NCBI RefSeq assembly: GCF_002015035.1
Contig: NZ_MUXY01000003.1
Coordinates: 62,001-126,000, forward strand
Origin: Haemophilus parahaemolyticus
GTDB taxonomy: Bacteria > Pseudomonadota > Gammaproteobacteria > Enterobacterales > Pasteurellaceae
Direction of reading: 5' to 3'
DNA: 64,000 nt
Shown one piece after another: positions 45,901 through 54,512 of the stretch; the first letter of the stretch is position 1, and each line of letters begins with the position of its first letter. Below the pieces are notes generated by a model, which saw only the letters and a list, made by a program, of their open reading frames with translations, did not search any database and was not told the origin of the DNA. Made by a program: the position numbers and the translations under genes.

Positions 45901-46877
45901 CCCGTGCGAATCGTTTTAAAGTAAGTATGCCAAATATTGGAAAAGTCGAAGTAAGCCCGAATATTTCGGTTTCAATCACACCAAAAGAGCTTGAATTAGG
46001 CGGCAACATTGATATTCCGTGGGCAAGAATTGAGGTTGAAGAATTGCCAGAAAGTGCGGTAAGTGTGAGCGATGATGAAGTGATTATGGATGGTTCAATG
46101 AAGAAAAAAATCCCTCTGAGACAGCATCAAATTCCTCAAACCACCTCAAGCGGAATGGCAATTAAATCGAACATTAACATTCATATTGGCGATGATGTGA
46201 AGCTCAATGCTTATGGCTTGCAAGCAAATTTAGATGGAACCATTGCGGTGCGTCAAGGCAAACAGGGTTTAGGACTGTATGGACAAGTAAATTTAACCAA
46301 AGGGCGATATGCTTCATTCGGGCAAGATTTAATTATCCGCAAAGGGCAAATTAGCTTTGCAGGTCTACCTTCTCAGCCAAGTTTGAATATTGAGGCAATC
46401 CGTAATCCAGAGGCAATGGAAGATAGCTCAATTACGGCTGGCGTAAAAGTGATAGGCTTGGCGGATAGCCCTGAAGTTAAAGTCTTCTCAGAACCTGCCA
46501 TGTCGCAAAATAATGCTCTTTCTTATGTACTAACTGGACGCTCTCTTGATAGTGGGGGCGATGGTAACCCGAGTAATTCAATGACAGCAGCATTACTGGG
46601 ATTAAGTTTAGCTAAAAGTAGTAAAGCAATTGGGAAAGTAGGTAGTGCTTTTGGGTTAAATGATTTAAATGTAAGTACAGCAGGCATTGGAGATAATACT
46701 AAAGTAGAAGTAAGTGCAAACCTAACCCCTAAATTTAAAGTGAAATATAGTGTGGGAATTTTTGCCCCTTTAACTGAACTCACTTTACGCTATAATCTCG
46801 CACCAAAATTGTATTTACAATGGATTTCTAGTGTAAACCAAGCAATCGATTTAATGTATCGTTTTGACTTTGATTAA
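42948..46877 (+). CDS. tamB: Translocation and assembly module protein TamB
   Basis: TamB is an AsmA-like protein that spans the periplasm as a hydrophobic groove and joins TamA. The 1309-residue protein has one N-terminal transmembrane helix (about residues 27-46, LRWVLCGIPLLLFGGIGYL), a very long repetitive beta-rich region, and a C-terminal DUF490 domain with YGQVNLTKGRYASFGQDLIIRKG and the end LQWISSVNQAIDLMYRFDFD in pieces. It starts one base after tamA. A second ATG at 42963 is an alternative start. E. coli TamB is 1259 residues. Confidence 0.95.
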   Translation: MQEQEMTEKSSETESKQSVTKPKTKGKFLRWVLCGIPLLLFGGIGYLTTGYGQRSVIHLADRLLDELSIEQVEGSLQEGLTLTNAQYKMAGIDVSTGLAQLHFDFSCLWQYDACLENLSLKDMQVAIDTSKLPPSKPQEESEPFTELNLPLGITAKKIALDNISVKVDELDIQLDHFQSGIQGKGRSVILFPTELSGLAISLAPMEAENLEAKQTLQSEEQSAKEPIDWATIQQTLNSPFLTKKQPLVLPLDFNIEQLNLANINITQKPLTPDEKPSQVFNLDQATLKAKADHQTVEISRLNLKSQQGNLSAQGLLMLNGDYPLDLQLHAEGLQNFSSAIPMDNADVALSGDLFQKTALNVKTIGAIQAELTGDIALTTEKNPFNLSLKIPSASYAITQDKNDPLKLNNVALNLQGNMSHYQLSLSGNTKGANIPATSVNLKGNGTITHFAIDDLNLTALDGKAQLSGSVDWRDRIEWQSKLQFNNINTKSLSPDWAAVLSGDLESKGYAARGEEHNEWAVDVPKMDIKGTLSQRTLQLQGQLKSDHQTLLNVPNATLIYGENRIAMQGVLGDNSNFTANLNAPNLQGLVPRLKAGIKGDITLLGKVSEPNLVLDLTANNVAYDDLNLQHLTAKGKVTTEKTIQGDVALTLQKFAYGEIKVEKGDLYAKGSEAQHSLTFNVKGNPISANLQLSGKFDRLQQVWNGQINQLVIENQELGKFKTNQAVNVNYNNQQINAQVSPHCWLNSHAELCFPQTFNAGLEGKIPFEIKRLDLAMLKSYLDNSTQLSGILSAKGDAAWFKNRAPQVNLEVNSHRLKFTQALSEGKTFPITASPLKINAHLADNNLNLKTDLRIENNGRLATDLVIKDITKSRTLSGQVEIDQLSLRLIKPLLTGGESVDGNINAKLTMGGNVLAPQLHGQLGLSNLRAKSVSMPFDITDGHLAMHFHGASSTLSGVIQTPESDLHLDGSADWRKLDAWRSTINARANRFKVSMPNIGKVEVSPNISVSITPKELELGGNIDIPWARIEVEELPESAVSVSDDEVIMDGSMKKKIPLRQHQIPQTTSSGMAIKSNINIHIGDDVKLNAYGLQANLDGTIAVRQGKQGLGLYGQVNLTKGRYASFGQDLIIRKGQISFAGLPSQPSLNIEAIRNPEAMEDSSITAGVKVIGLADSPEVKVFSEPAMSQNNALSYVLTGRSLDSGGDGNPSNSMTAALLGLSLAKSSKAIGKVGSAFGLNDLNVSTAGIGDNTKVEVSANLTPKFKVKYSVGIFAPLTELTLRYNLAPKLYLQWISSVNQAIDLMYRFDFD

Positions 46878-46906
46878 AAATATGTCAAGCATTTACAAAG
46901 AAATAA

Positions 46907-48643
46907 ATGAAAAAAGAACGACAAAAATTTATACAGAAATGGCTACGTGAGCAGCAGAAAACAGTAAAAAAATACCTGCTGTTAAATGTGCTCTTTGGGG
47001 CAATCAGTGCCTTGTTTATGATCGGGCAGATGGCATTAATTGCCTTAATGTTGCATAAAATAATTATTGAACACCAAACTGCAAACCAATATCTAGCTGA
47101 AATAGGATTATTATTTGGCTGTTTCACTGCCAGAGCGGTATTGATTTGGTTGCGCGAAAGAATGGGCTTTAAAGCGGGACAAGCTTTGCGATTACATTTA
47201 CGCCAGCAGATTATTGAAAAACTCTTAGCTGTAGGCCCGATGTCTATTCAGCAGAAAACAACGGGCAGTTGGGCGAATTTAATTCTGGAACAGGTCGAAA
47301 ATCTGCATAATTTCTATGCTCGTTATTTACCTCAGCAATTTTTATCACTGATTGTACCCATCTTAATCCTCTGCATAGTGTTTCCAATCAACTGGGCTGC
47401 AGGCTTTATTTTATTTGCGACGCTACCTCTACTCCCTATTTTTATGGCATTGGCAGGAATTAAAGCTGTGGAAGCCAACCAACGCAATATTGGCGTACTT
47501 TCAAGGATGAGCGGTCAATTTTTGGATAAACTTCGCGGATTAGAAACGATCCGCCTATTTGGGCAAGCTGAAAAGCAGGCGGAGCAAATTTACCAAAGCA
47601 CCGAAGAGTTCCGCTTGAGCACTATGGATGTGTTGAAAATGGCATTTCTCTCTTCGGCTGTACTCGAATTTTTTACAGCAATTTCCATTGCGGTCATGGC
47701 GGTTTATTTTGGTTTTACCTTCTTAGGTGAGTTAGATTTTGGTGGTTATGGCGTTGCTGTTGGATTATTTACGGGCTTTTTCTGCTTGATGCTTGCACCA
47801 GAATTTTATCAGCCACTGCGTGAATTAGGCGTTTTCTACCATGATAAAGCGGCAGCGATCGCAGCAGCAGATAATATCGAAGCCTTTTTAAATGAAGAGG
47901 TGTTATCTCGCCAAACTTCGCAAAAAGATTTCAAAAATCAACCGCTTGTTATTCAAGCCAAAGATTGCGTGGTGCTTTCTCCACAAAGTAAACGCCTAAC
48001 TCAACCACTCAATTTTGATATTTGCGAAAAACAACATATCGCTTTAGTTGGGCAGAGTGGAGCAGGAAAAAGCTCATTGATGAATATGCTACTTGGTTTC
48101 TTGCCTTATGAAGGTTCAGTGACCATCAATGGCATTGAGCTACGTGAATTAAATTTAATCCAATGGCGAGAAAAGTTAGCTTGGGTGGGGCAAAACCCTC
48201 AGCTTATTCGTGGTTCATTAAAAGAAAATATTTTGCTGGGCAATTACGAAGTATCAGAACAAGCCCTTACACAAGCCCTTTCGCTTTCTAAAGCGGATGA
48301 GTTTGTTTACCGTTTAGGCTTGGAACATCAAGTGCAAGACAGCAATGCAGGCATTTCTGGAGGACAGGTTCAGCGTATTGCCATCGCTCGAGCGTTGCTA
48401 AGAGACTATGAACTATTGATGTTAGATGAACCGACTGCCAGTTTAGATTTGCAATCTGAGCAACAAGTGCTACAAGCCTTGCAGCATTTAAGCCAACAAC
48501 ACACAACGCTGATGATCACTCATCGCATTGAAGATTTAGCGAGTTGCGATGAAATTTGGGTAATGAAAAAAGGACAGATTATCCAAAAAGGAAAATTTGC
48601 AGAGATTAAATCTCAAGGAAATTTTGCGGAGTTATTAAGATAG
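46907..48643 (+). CDS. cydD: Heterodimeric ABC exporter subunit CydD
   Basis: CydDC exports glutathione and cysteine to the periplasm and is needed for cytochrome bd assembly. The 578-residue half transporter has about six membrane helices in the first 300 residues and an ATPase domain with Walker A GQSGAGKSS, signature SGGQVQRIAIARALL and Walker B LLMLDEPTASLD. The membrane part (GFKAGQALRLHLRQQI, LPLLPIFMALAG) follows CydD, not CydC. Its obligatory partner cydC is not next to it; a terminator and rraB on the other strand follow. Location behind tamAB is unusual. Confidence 0.88.
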   Translation: MKKERQKFIQKWLREQQKTVKKYLLLNVLFGAISALFMIGQMALIALMLHKIIIEHQTANQYLAEIGLLFGCFTARAVLIWLRERMGFKAGQALRLHLRQQIIEKLLAVGPMSIQQKTTGSWANLILEQVENLHNFYARYLPQQFLSLIVPILILCIVFPINWAAGFILFATLPLLPIFMALAGIKAVEANQRNIGVLSRMSGQFLDKLRGLETIRLFGQAEKQAEQIYQSTEEFRLSTMDVLKMAFLSSAVLEFFTAISIAVMAVYFGFTFLGELDFGGYGVAVGLFTGFFCLMLAPEFYQPLRELGVFYHDKAAAIAAADNIEAFLNEEVLSRQTSQKDFKNQPLVIQAKDCVVLSPQSKRLTQPLNFDICEKQHIALVGQSGAGKSSLMNMLLGFLPYEGSVTINGIELRELNLIQWREKLAWVGQNPQLIRGSLKENILLGNYEVSEQALTQALSLSKADEFVYRLGLEHQVQDSNAGISGGQVQRIAIARALLRDYELLMLDEPTASLDLQSEQQVLQALQHLSQQHTTLMITHRIEDLASCDEIWVMKKGQIIQKGKFAEIKSQGNFAELLR

Positions 48644-48680
48644 GATGAAAAATAGAATAAGTCTGTAGTAAAACATATAA

Positions 48681-48706
48681 GGGCGGAGGTACGCTCCGCT
48701 CTTTAT
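48681..48706 (+). terminator. Terminator of cydD
   Basis: GGGCGGAG (48681-48688) / CTCCGCTC (48694-48701) forms an 8-pair stem (one G-U) followed by TTTATAT. It separates cydD from the convergent rraB and may work for both. Confidence 0.75.
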
Positions 48707-48720
48707 ATTGCAATATAAAA

Positions 48721-49158
48721 CTAATGACGCACAATTTCTTCTTCATCAAAGTCAAAATCTTCATCGTGCTCTTCAAAAAACTCACCATCGTTGCCGTATT
48801 CATCATCCTCACCATTCGGATCTTCAAAATACGTGCCCCAACCTTCATATTCTGCCCCTGCTTTTTCAATCAATGGGAGCAATTCTTTTTGCTGGGCGGT
48901 AATTAAATCCGCATTTAAGTTGATTTCACTCACAATATCACACACGAAGAAAACGTTGCCATCTTCTTCCACTTCTTCCGCTTCTGAAATCTCATAGCCA
49001 AGTTTATAAGCATCCACCACTAATTTTTCGAGCTTATCAAAATCGTGGTGAGCCACGTGATGTTCGATAATATAAAGTGCTTCAGGAGCTGAACCATCAG
49101 CTAATAAGTTTTCGATAATTTCGTCAGTTTCTTGTCGTAATTCGGTTAAGTTGTACAT
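48721..49158 (-). CDS. rraB: Regulator of RNase E activity RraB
   Basis: RraB binds RNase E and inhibits cleavage of a subset of transcripts. The 145-residue acidic protein aligns with E. coli RraB: EIIENLLADGSAPEALYIIEHH, KLGYEISEAEEVEEDG, DIVSEINLNADLI and the diagnostic WGTYFEDPNGEDDE, with a highly acidic tail ending VRH. The frame is open 33 bases upstream, but the ATG at 49158 has AGGAGAAC before it. engB lies 10 bases upstream, so the two are likely cotranscribed. Confidence 0.94.
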   Translation of the reverse strand: MYNLTELRQETDEIIENLLADGSAPEALYIIEHHVAHHDFDKLEKLVVDAYKLGYEISEAEEVEEDGNVFFVCDIVSEINLNADLITAQQKELLPLIEKAGAEYEGWGTYFEDPNGEDDEYGNDGEFFEEHDEDFDFDEEEIVRH

Positions 49159-49168
49159 TTCAGTTCTC

Positions 49169-49801
49169 CTATTCTGCTGCTGAAAGTTCAAATGCTGGCG
49201 TGAACCAGCGGTCTAATTTACTTGATAATTTGTCAATGCCGATACGTTTTAATGCAGAGTAAGCTTCCACTTGCACATCACCCTGGAAAGGTAAAATCGC
49301 TTCACGCACCATTTTTACCGTTTTGCTACGTTCTGATTGGCTGAGTTTATCCGCTTTGGTAAGAAGTAATAACACCGGCAGCTCTGCCGAAACAGCCCAT
49401 TCGATCATCTGTTGGTCTAAATCTTTAAGTGGATGGCGAATATCCATCAAAATAACAACACCACGCAAACAGTCACGTTTTTGTAAATATTCGCCCAATG
49501 CTTTTTGCCATTGAATTTTCATCTGTTCAGGCACTGCTGCGTAGCCATAACCAGGCAAATCAACTAATTTGCAGTTTGGTTCTACTTCAAAAAGGTTAAT
49601 AAGTTGAGTTCGCCCTGGCGTTTTTGAAGTGCGAGCCAAGTTTTTTTGATTGGTTAATGCGTTAAGTGAGGTCGATTTCCCTGCGTTTGAACGCCCTGCA
49701 AAAGCGATTTCAATGCCACTATCTTCGGGTAAATGGCGAATATCGGGGGCTGAGGTTAAAAATTTGGTTTTGTGATAATTTAATTTAATTTGTTCTGTCA
49801 T
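49169..49801 (-). CDS. engB: Ribosome biogenesis GTPase EngB (YihA)
   Basis: EngB is an essential GTPase for large ribosomal subunit maturation and is tied to cell division in E. coli. The 210-residue protein has G1 [17 protein letters not shown], switch [19 protein letters not shown]3 [10 protein letters not shown] and G4 [20 protein letters not shown] at 49801 is the likely start; seven extra upstream codons are open but lie outside family sequence. It precedes rraB and follows the DUF805 gene on the same strand. Confidence 0.94.
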   Translation of the reverse strand: MTEQIKLNYHKTKFLTSAPDIRHLPEDSGIEIAFAGRSNAGKSTSLNALTNQKNLARTSKTPGRTQLINLFEVEPNCKLVDLPGYGYAAVPEQMKIQWQKALGEYLQKRDCLRGVVILMDIRHPLKDLDQQMIEWAVSAELPVLLLLTKADKLSQSERSKTVKMVREAILPFQGDVQVEAYSALKRIGIDKLSSKLDRWFTPAFELSAAE

Positions 49802-49825
49802 AATTTCTGTTTCTAATTTCAAAAG

Positions 49826-50242
49826 TTATTTTAATTTCAACGATAATCCTTGCTCACCATATTGGTTGGTTTGCGGGAAGCTGGCAAAAAAGCCCCATTC
49901 TAAAAAGACAATCGTGCCAATCAACATCGGCATCAACAAACCAAGCAACCACGCATTAGTTTCACCTGCAAGTGGGGCAATGAAGTAGCAAATCATTGGC
50001 ACGGCTAAAATAAAGACATGTTTACCAGAGCGATTTCTGTCGTGTAAGCGTTTCACGGCAATGGAAAGAATACTATACAAACTTCCCCCTAGCGGGGGGA
50101 GCATTATCGGGTTGAAAGCGGTCGAATGGGTGAAAAAATTTACCACAATAAATAAAAAAGCAAAGTTGATGCCAATTCCTACCCAAAAACCTTGCCGATT
50201 TAAACGTCCTTTAAAGCTAAATAAAAGTTGGAGTAAGCCCAT
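49826..50242 (-). CDS. DUF805 family membrane protein
   Basis: The 138-residue inner-membrane protein has the DUF805 signature: LLFSFKGRLNRQGFWVG near the N-terminus (the FxGR-xR-xxFW box), LYSILSIAVKRLHDRNRSG in the middle and four hydrophobic segments. Function is unknown. I chose the ATG at 50242 because it starts family sequence; the frame opens 14 codons earlier. It lies 24 bases upstream of engB. Confidence 0.85.
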   Translation of the reverse strand: MGLLQLLFSFKGRLNRQGFWVGIGINFAFLFIVVNFFTHSTAFNPIMLPPLGGSLYSILSIAVKRLHDRNRSGKHVFILAVPMICYFIAPLAGETNAWLLGLLMPMLIGTIVFLEWGFFASFPQTNQYGEQGLSLKLK

Positions 50243-50421
50243 TTTATTCCTAATGTTTATTATTCTGACTAAAAATGTAGTCATTCACGGAGGTGGTATT
50301 ATAGCTTAATTGAGCATATTTCGAAAAATAGAAATATAAAATCAAGAAAGATTTTTCATACTCATAAAATCATTTTTTTGGTAAACTTAACGCACTTTTA
50401 GTATTTATTTTGGAATAGATT

Positions 50422-51912
50422 ATGTCGGAAAAGAAAAAAGGTTTTTGGTCTTGGTTAGGCTTCGGGAAAAAAGAAGAAATTACAGAACAAGTTTCGCAAG
50501 AGCAAACCATTGAAACAGATTCGCAAAACATAGCAGAAAATGCACCGCTTGTAGAAGAAAAACACGAAATAGTAAGCGAATTTATTGAACAAAAATTAGA
50601 TGAAGCAAAACATTTTGTTGAAGAAAAATTGGATGTTGCTGAGCATATTATTGAGGAGTTAGAAGAGAAAATCGAACAATCCTTCGAAGAAGAAAAAGAG
50701 GAGAGCGTAGCTATTATTGATACAGCTCATCATAATTCGAATGAGAATTTGCAAGCGGATGAAATTGCAGAAGACATTGCCACAATGGCTGAATCTCTGA
50801 AAGAAAATGAAATCGTTGAGGAAACTCAACTTGAAACAGAGGTTATTTCTGAATCAGAACAAGCAATCGAAATTTCTGAAGAAATTGCAGAGTCTGTTGT
50901 TGAAGACATTGTAGAAACTGCTGAAGAAGCGGAAAAAGTAAAAGAAGAAACCCAAGATGAATATCAAGAGAAACCAGCGAATAAAACAGGCTTTTTTAGT
51001 CGTTTAATTCAAGGGCTAATTAAAACCAAGCAGAATATTGGTTCAGGTTTCTTAAACTTTTTCCGCGGTAAAAAAATTGATGATGATCTGTTCGAAGAGT
51101 TGGAAGAGCAGCTTTTGATTGCGGATCTTGGTATGCCAACCACAACCAAAATCATCAATAACTTAACTCAACACGCAACCAAACAACAACTTAAAGATGC
51201 TGAATTACTTTATCAGCAATTAAAACTTGAGCTTGCCGATGTGCTAAAGCCAGTGGCTCAACCACTTGAAATTGATACAACTAAAAAACCATATGTGATT
51301 TTGATGGTTGGTGTGAATGGAGTAGGTAAAACAACTACAATCGGTAAATTAGCGAAAAAATTCCAAGATGAAGGTAAATCTGTGATGCTTGCTGCGGGTG
51401 ATACATTCCGTGCTGCAGCGGTTGAACAGCTTCAAGTTTGGGGTGAACGTAACAATATTCCTGTGATTGCACAATCTAGTGGTTCCGATTCAGCTTCAGT
51501 GATTTTTGATGCGATGCAATCCGCTTCAGCAAGAAATATTGATGTATTGATTGCCGATACCGCAGGGCGTTTACAAAATAAAAATCACTTGATGGATGAG
51601 CTAAAAAAAATTGTGCGTGTAATGAAAAAATATGATGAAACTGCCCCACACGAAATTATGCTCACTTTAGATGCTGGCACAGGTCAAAATGCGATTAGCC
51701 AAGCAAAACTCTTTAATGAAGCGGTGGGCTTAACAGGTATTACGCTTACTAAATTAGATGGCACAGCAAAAGGAGGCGTTATTTTTGCTATTGCGGATCA
51801 ATTTAATATTCCAATTCGTTTTATCGGGGTGGGTGAGAAAATTGACGATTTGCGTCCGTTTAATTCAGAAGAGTTTATCGAAGCCCTGTTTAGTCACGAA
51901 GAAGAAAAATAG
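50422..51912 (+). CDS. ftsY: Signal recognition particle receptor FtsY
   Basis: FtsY receives ribosome-SRP complexes at the membrane. The 496-residue protein has a lipid-binding N-terminus (KKKGFWSWLGFGKKEE), a very acidic A domain of about 160 residues rich in Glu, and the NG GTPase domain with GFFSRLIQGLIKTK, G1 GVNGVGKTTTIGKLA, DTFRAAAVEQL, DTAGRLQNKNHL and TKLDGTAKGG. It heads the conserved ftsY-ftsE-ftsX cluster. Confidence 0.97.
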   Translation: MSEKKKGFWSWLGFGKKEEITEQVSQEQTIETDSQNIAENAPLVEEKHEIVSEFIEQKLDEAKHFVEEKLDVAEHIIEELEEKIEQSFEEEKEESVAIIDTAHHNSNENLQADEIAEDIATMAESLKENEIVEETQLETEVISESEQAIEISEEIAESVVEDIVETAEEAEKVKEETQDEYQEKPANKTGFFSRLIQGLIKTKQNIGSGFLNFFRGKKIDDDLFEELEEQLLIADLGMPTTTKIINNLTQHATKQQLKDAELLYQQLKLELADVLKPVAQPLEIDTTKKPYVILMVGVNGVGKTTTIGKLAKKFQDEGKSVMLAAGDTFRAAAVEQLQVWGERNNIPVIAQSSGSDSASVIFDAMQSASARNIDVLIADTAGRLQNKNHLMDELKKIVRVMKKYDETAPHEIMLTLDAGTGQNAISQAKLFNEAVGLTGITLTKLDGTAKGGVIFAIADQFNIPIRFIGVGEKIDDLRPFNSEEFIEALFSHEEEK

Positions 51913-51946
51913 TTGCACAATATAAAAACAAAATAAAGGCAAAACA

Positions 51947-52603
51947 ATGATCAAATTTAGTAATGTCAATAAAGTTTATAAAGGAAATAAAGCGGCACTG
52001 CAAGGTATCAGCTTTCATATTCCAAAAGGCGGAATGGCGTATCTCACGGGGCATTCTGGTGCAGGGAAAAGTACGTTATTAAAACTAATTATGGGTATTG
52101 AACGTACCAATGGTGGGAGTATTGAGTTTAACGGCTATGATATTACCCGCCTTGCCTCACACGAATTACCATTTTTGCGTCGCCAAATTGGAATGGTACA
52201 CCAAGATTATCGCCTGCTAACAGATAGAAACATTTTAGATAACGTGGCATTACCCTTGATTATTCAGGGAATGAACCAACAAATTGTTGAACGCGAAGCA
52301 AAGTTAGCACTTGCTCGAGTGGGATTAGTGGGTAAAGAAAACTACTTCCCGCATCATCTTTCTGGTGGGGAACAACAACGCGTAGACATCGCTCGTGCGA
52401 TTGTGCATCGCCCAATTTTACTGCTTGCCGATGAGCCGACGGGCAACTTAGATGAAAAACTGTCGTTTGAGATTTTCCGTCTGTTTGAAGAGTTTAATCA
52501 ACAAGGTACGACGGTGATTGTGGCAACCCATGACACCAACATCATTACAATACGCCCCAAACCTTGCCTTGTGTTAGAACAAGGGCATCTACAAATGAAT
52601 TAA
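51947..52603 (+). CDS. ftsE: Cell division ATP-binding protein FtsE
   Basis: FtsE forms an ABC-like complex with FtsX that recruits EnvC and controls septal wall cleavage. The 218-residue ATPase has Walker [10 protein letters not shown] (about 36-44), MVHQDYRLL at the Q-loop, signature [14 protein letters not shown], Walker [13 protein letters not shown] and the switch histidine in VATHD. It begins 34 bases after ftsY, and ftsX follows 15 bases later. Confidence 0.97.
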   Translation: MIKFSNVNKVYKGNKAALQGISFHIPKGGMAYLTGHSGAGKSTLLKLIMGIERTNGGSIEFNGYDITRLASHELPFLRRQIGMVHQDYRLLTDRNILDNVALPLIIQGMNQQIVEREAKLALARVGLVGKENYFPHHLSGGEQQRVDIARAIVHRPILLLADEPTGNLDEKLSFEIFRLFEEFNQQGTTVIVATHDTNIITIRPKPCLVLEQGHLQMN

Positions 52604-52618
52604 GCAAAAGGACTGAAA

Positions 52619-53554
52619 ATGGCTTCTTTATTGAATACACGATTAGGTGCACAGACGTGCTATATCTTGCGAGCCGTTTGGCAGGATTTAATACAACGCA
52701 AGCTAGGTACGTTTTTAACGGTATTGGTTATTGCATCATCGCTGACCATTCCCATTGTTAGCTATCTATTATGGAAAAACATCAACCACGCAGCAACAGA
52801 ATTTTACCCTGAGCCTGAATTAACTATTTATCTCAATAAAAATCTGTCGGATAACGAAGCCAATATTGTCGTACAAAAAATTCATCAATTCGAAACCGAT
52901 AAAATTGAAAATCTGAATTTTATCTCACGTCAGCAGAGCTTAGAGGATTTCCAAGCATGGTCTGGATTTGCCGAAGCCTTAGATATTATTGAGGATAACC
53001 CGCTTCCTGCCGTCGTAGTACTTAAACCGAAAAAAGCCTTTGCCAACAACGAAGAAATGTTGATACTTCGCAACGGTCTGCAAAGCATTAAAGGTGTGCA
53101 GGAAGTGAGATTAGATAACAGTTGGTTAGAAAAATTAACTGCTTTAACCTGGCTTTTTGCACGCGTTGGCACACTCTGTACGTTATTGATGATGATTGCT
53201 GTCTTTTTAGTAATTGGTAATGTAGTACGTACTGATGTGGCAAATAGCAGTGCTTCTATTGAAATTCAGCAGCTTTTAGGTGCGACTAATCATTTCATTG
53301 CTCGTCCATTTTTATACAAAGGAATGATTTACGGCTTTTTGGGTAGTTTATTAGCAATCTTATTTAGCTCAGTTATCATTAGCTATTTAGTCAATATCGT
53401 AAAATATGTAACGGATATGTTCACAATGAAATTTACGCTAACAGGTTTAGATTTCAGTGAAATCTTTTTAATTGTCGTAATGTGTATTTTTATTGGCTGG
53501 GTCGCAGCAAATATTGCAACGAATAAGCATATTATTACTTTAGGACAGAGATAA
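52619..53554 (+). CDS. ftsX: Cell division protein FtsX
   Basis: FtsX is the membrane subunit of FtsEX and passes ATP-driven changes to periplasmic EnvC. The 311-residue protein has one N-terminal membrane helix (about 38-58), a periplasmic loop of about 110 residues (AATEFYPEPELTIYLNKNL onward) and three C-terminal helices. Family motifs LGATNHFIARPFLYKGMIYG are visible. E. coli has rpoH next; here a terminator and xthA follow. Confidence 0.95.
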   Translation: MASLLNTRLGAQTCYILRAVWQDLIQRKLGTFLTVLVIASSLTIPIVSYLLWKNINHAATEFYPEPELTIYLNKNLSDNEANIVVQKIHQFETDKIENLNFISRQQSLEDFQAWSGFAEALDIIEDNPLPAVVVLKPKKAFANNEEMLILRNGLQSIKGVQEVRLDNSWLEKLTALTWLFARVGTLCTLLMMIAVFLVIGNVVRTDVANSSASIEIQQLLGATNHFIARPFLYKGMIYGFLGSLLAILFSSVIISYLVNIVKYVTDMFTMKFTLTGLDFSEIFLIVVMCIFIGWVAANIATNKHIITLGQR

Positions 53555-53569
53555 TATATCTTGAATTAT

Positions 53570-53600
53570 AAAACAGGAGCGTCGCTCCTGTTTTATTTTA
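53570..53600. terminator. Bidirectional terminator between ftsX and xthA
   Basis: AAAACAGGAGC (53570-53580) / GCTCCTGTTTT (53584-53594) forms an 11-bp stem with a 3-base loop. A-rich and T-rich flanks on either side suit both convergent genes. Confidence 0.9.
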
Positions 53601-53621
53601 TCTACTATGCCTAGAAATAGA

Positions 53622-54425
53622 TTACTTAAACACCGCCCAAACAGGAGAATGATCAGAAGGTTTTTCCATTGCTCGTATTTCTAAGTCAATGCCAGTTTCT
53701 ACGCAACGTACCGCCAATGGTTTTGAAGCAAGTACCAAGTCAATACGTAAACCACGATTGTCGTCAAAGCCTTTTGAACGGTAATCAAACCATGAGAATT
53801 TATCATCTACTTCTGGGTGCATTGCTCGAAATGTGTCTACTAATCCATAACCTTGTAAACGCTCTAACCATTCGCGTTCTTCTGGCAAGAAGGAACATTT
53901 TCCATCACGCAACCAACGTTTACGATTTACCTCACCAATTCCAATGTCTAAATCTGTTGGACTGATGTTCATATCGCCCATAATAACAATCGGATTTTCA
54001 GGTTTCAATTCGGTTTCTAAATAATTTTGCAAATCCGCATAGAATTTTTCTTTCGCTGGAAATTTAGTTTCATGCTTGCGGTTTTCACCTTGTGGGAAAT
54101 AGCCGTTTAACACAGTAAGTACACCAAACTCTGTCTCAATATCTGCCATAATCATTCGTTTTTGTGCATCTTCGCTATCAGTTGAAAAACCTTTACGCAC
54201 CGCAAGCGGTTGTTTTTTGGTTAAAAGTGCCACACCGTAGTGTCCTTTTTGCCCATGGTGGAATACGTGGTAGCCTAAGTGATTAACTAAGTCATAAGGG
54301 AAATCTTCGTCTGAAACTTTGATTTCTTGTAAGCCAATGACATCGGGTTGATGTTTTTCGATAATAGCTTCAAGTTGATGTGGTCGAGCACGTAAACCAT
54401 TGATATTAAAAGAGATAAATTTCAT
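53622..54425 (-). CDS. xthA: Exodeoxyribonuclease III
   Basis: XthA is the main AP endonuclease and 3'-exonuclease of base excision repair. The 267-residue protein begins [14 protein letters not shown] and shows the metal-site glutamate in [21 protein letters not shown], a substrate-loop [21 protein letters not shown] in parts, and the catalytic SDHSPVW near the C-terminus. Length equals E. coli ExoIII (268). Confidence 0.97.
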   Translation of the reverse strand: MKFISFNINGLRARPHQLEAIIEKHQPDVIGLQEIKVSDEDFPYDLVNHLGYHVFHHGQKGHYGVALLTKKQPLAVRKGFSTDSEDAQKRMIMADIETEFGVLTVLNGYFPQGENRKHETKFPAKEKFYADLQNYLETELKPENPIVIMGDMNISPTDLDIGIGEVNRKRWLRDGKCSFLPEEREWLERLQGYGLVDTFRAMHPEVDDKFSWFDYRSKGFDDNRGLRIDLVLASKPLAVRCVETGIDLEIRAMEKPSDHSPVWAVFK

Positions 54426-54461
54426 AAATAGCCTTTTCGGAATATTTTTATATATTGAACG

Positions 54462-54489
54462 AAATAAAAGGGCGTGTGCAACACGCCCC
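54462..54489 (-). terminator. Terminator of the antiporter gene
   Basis: GGGCGTGT (54470-54477) / ACACGCCC (54481-54488) forms an 8-bp GC-rich stem with a 3-base loop, followed on the minus strand by TTTTATTT. Confidence 0.9.
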
Positions 54490-54512
54490 AGTAAATGATT
54501 ACATTATAATAA

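Noticed and set aside
48724..48997. Plus-strand frames over rraB
   Set aside because: They are antisense to the acidic tail of rraB and have no family features.
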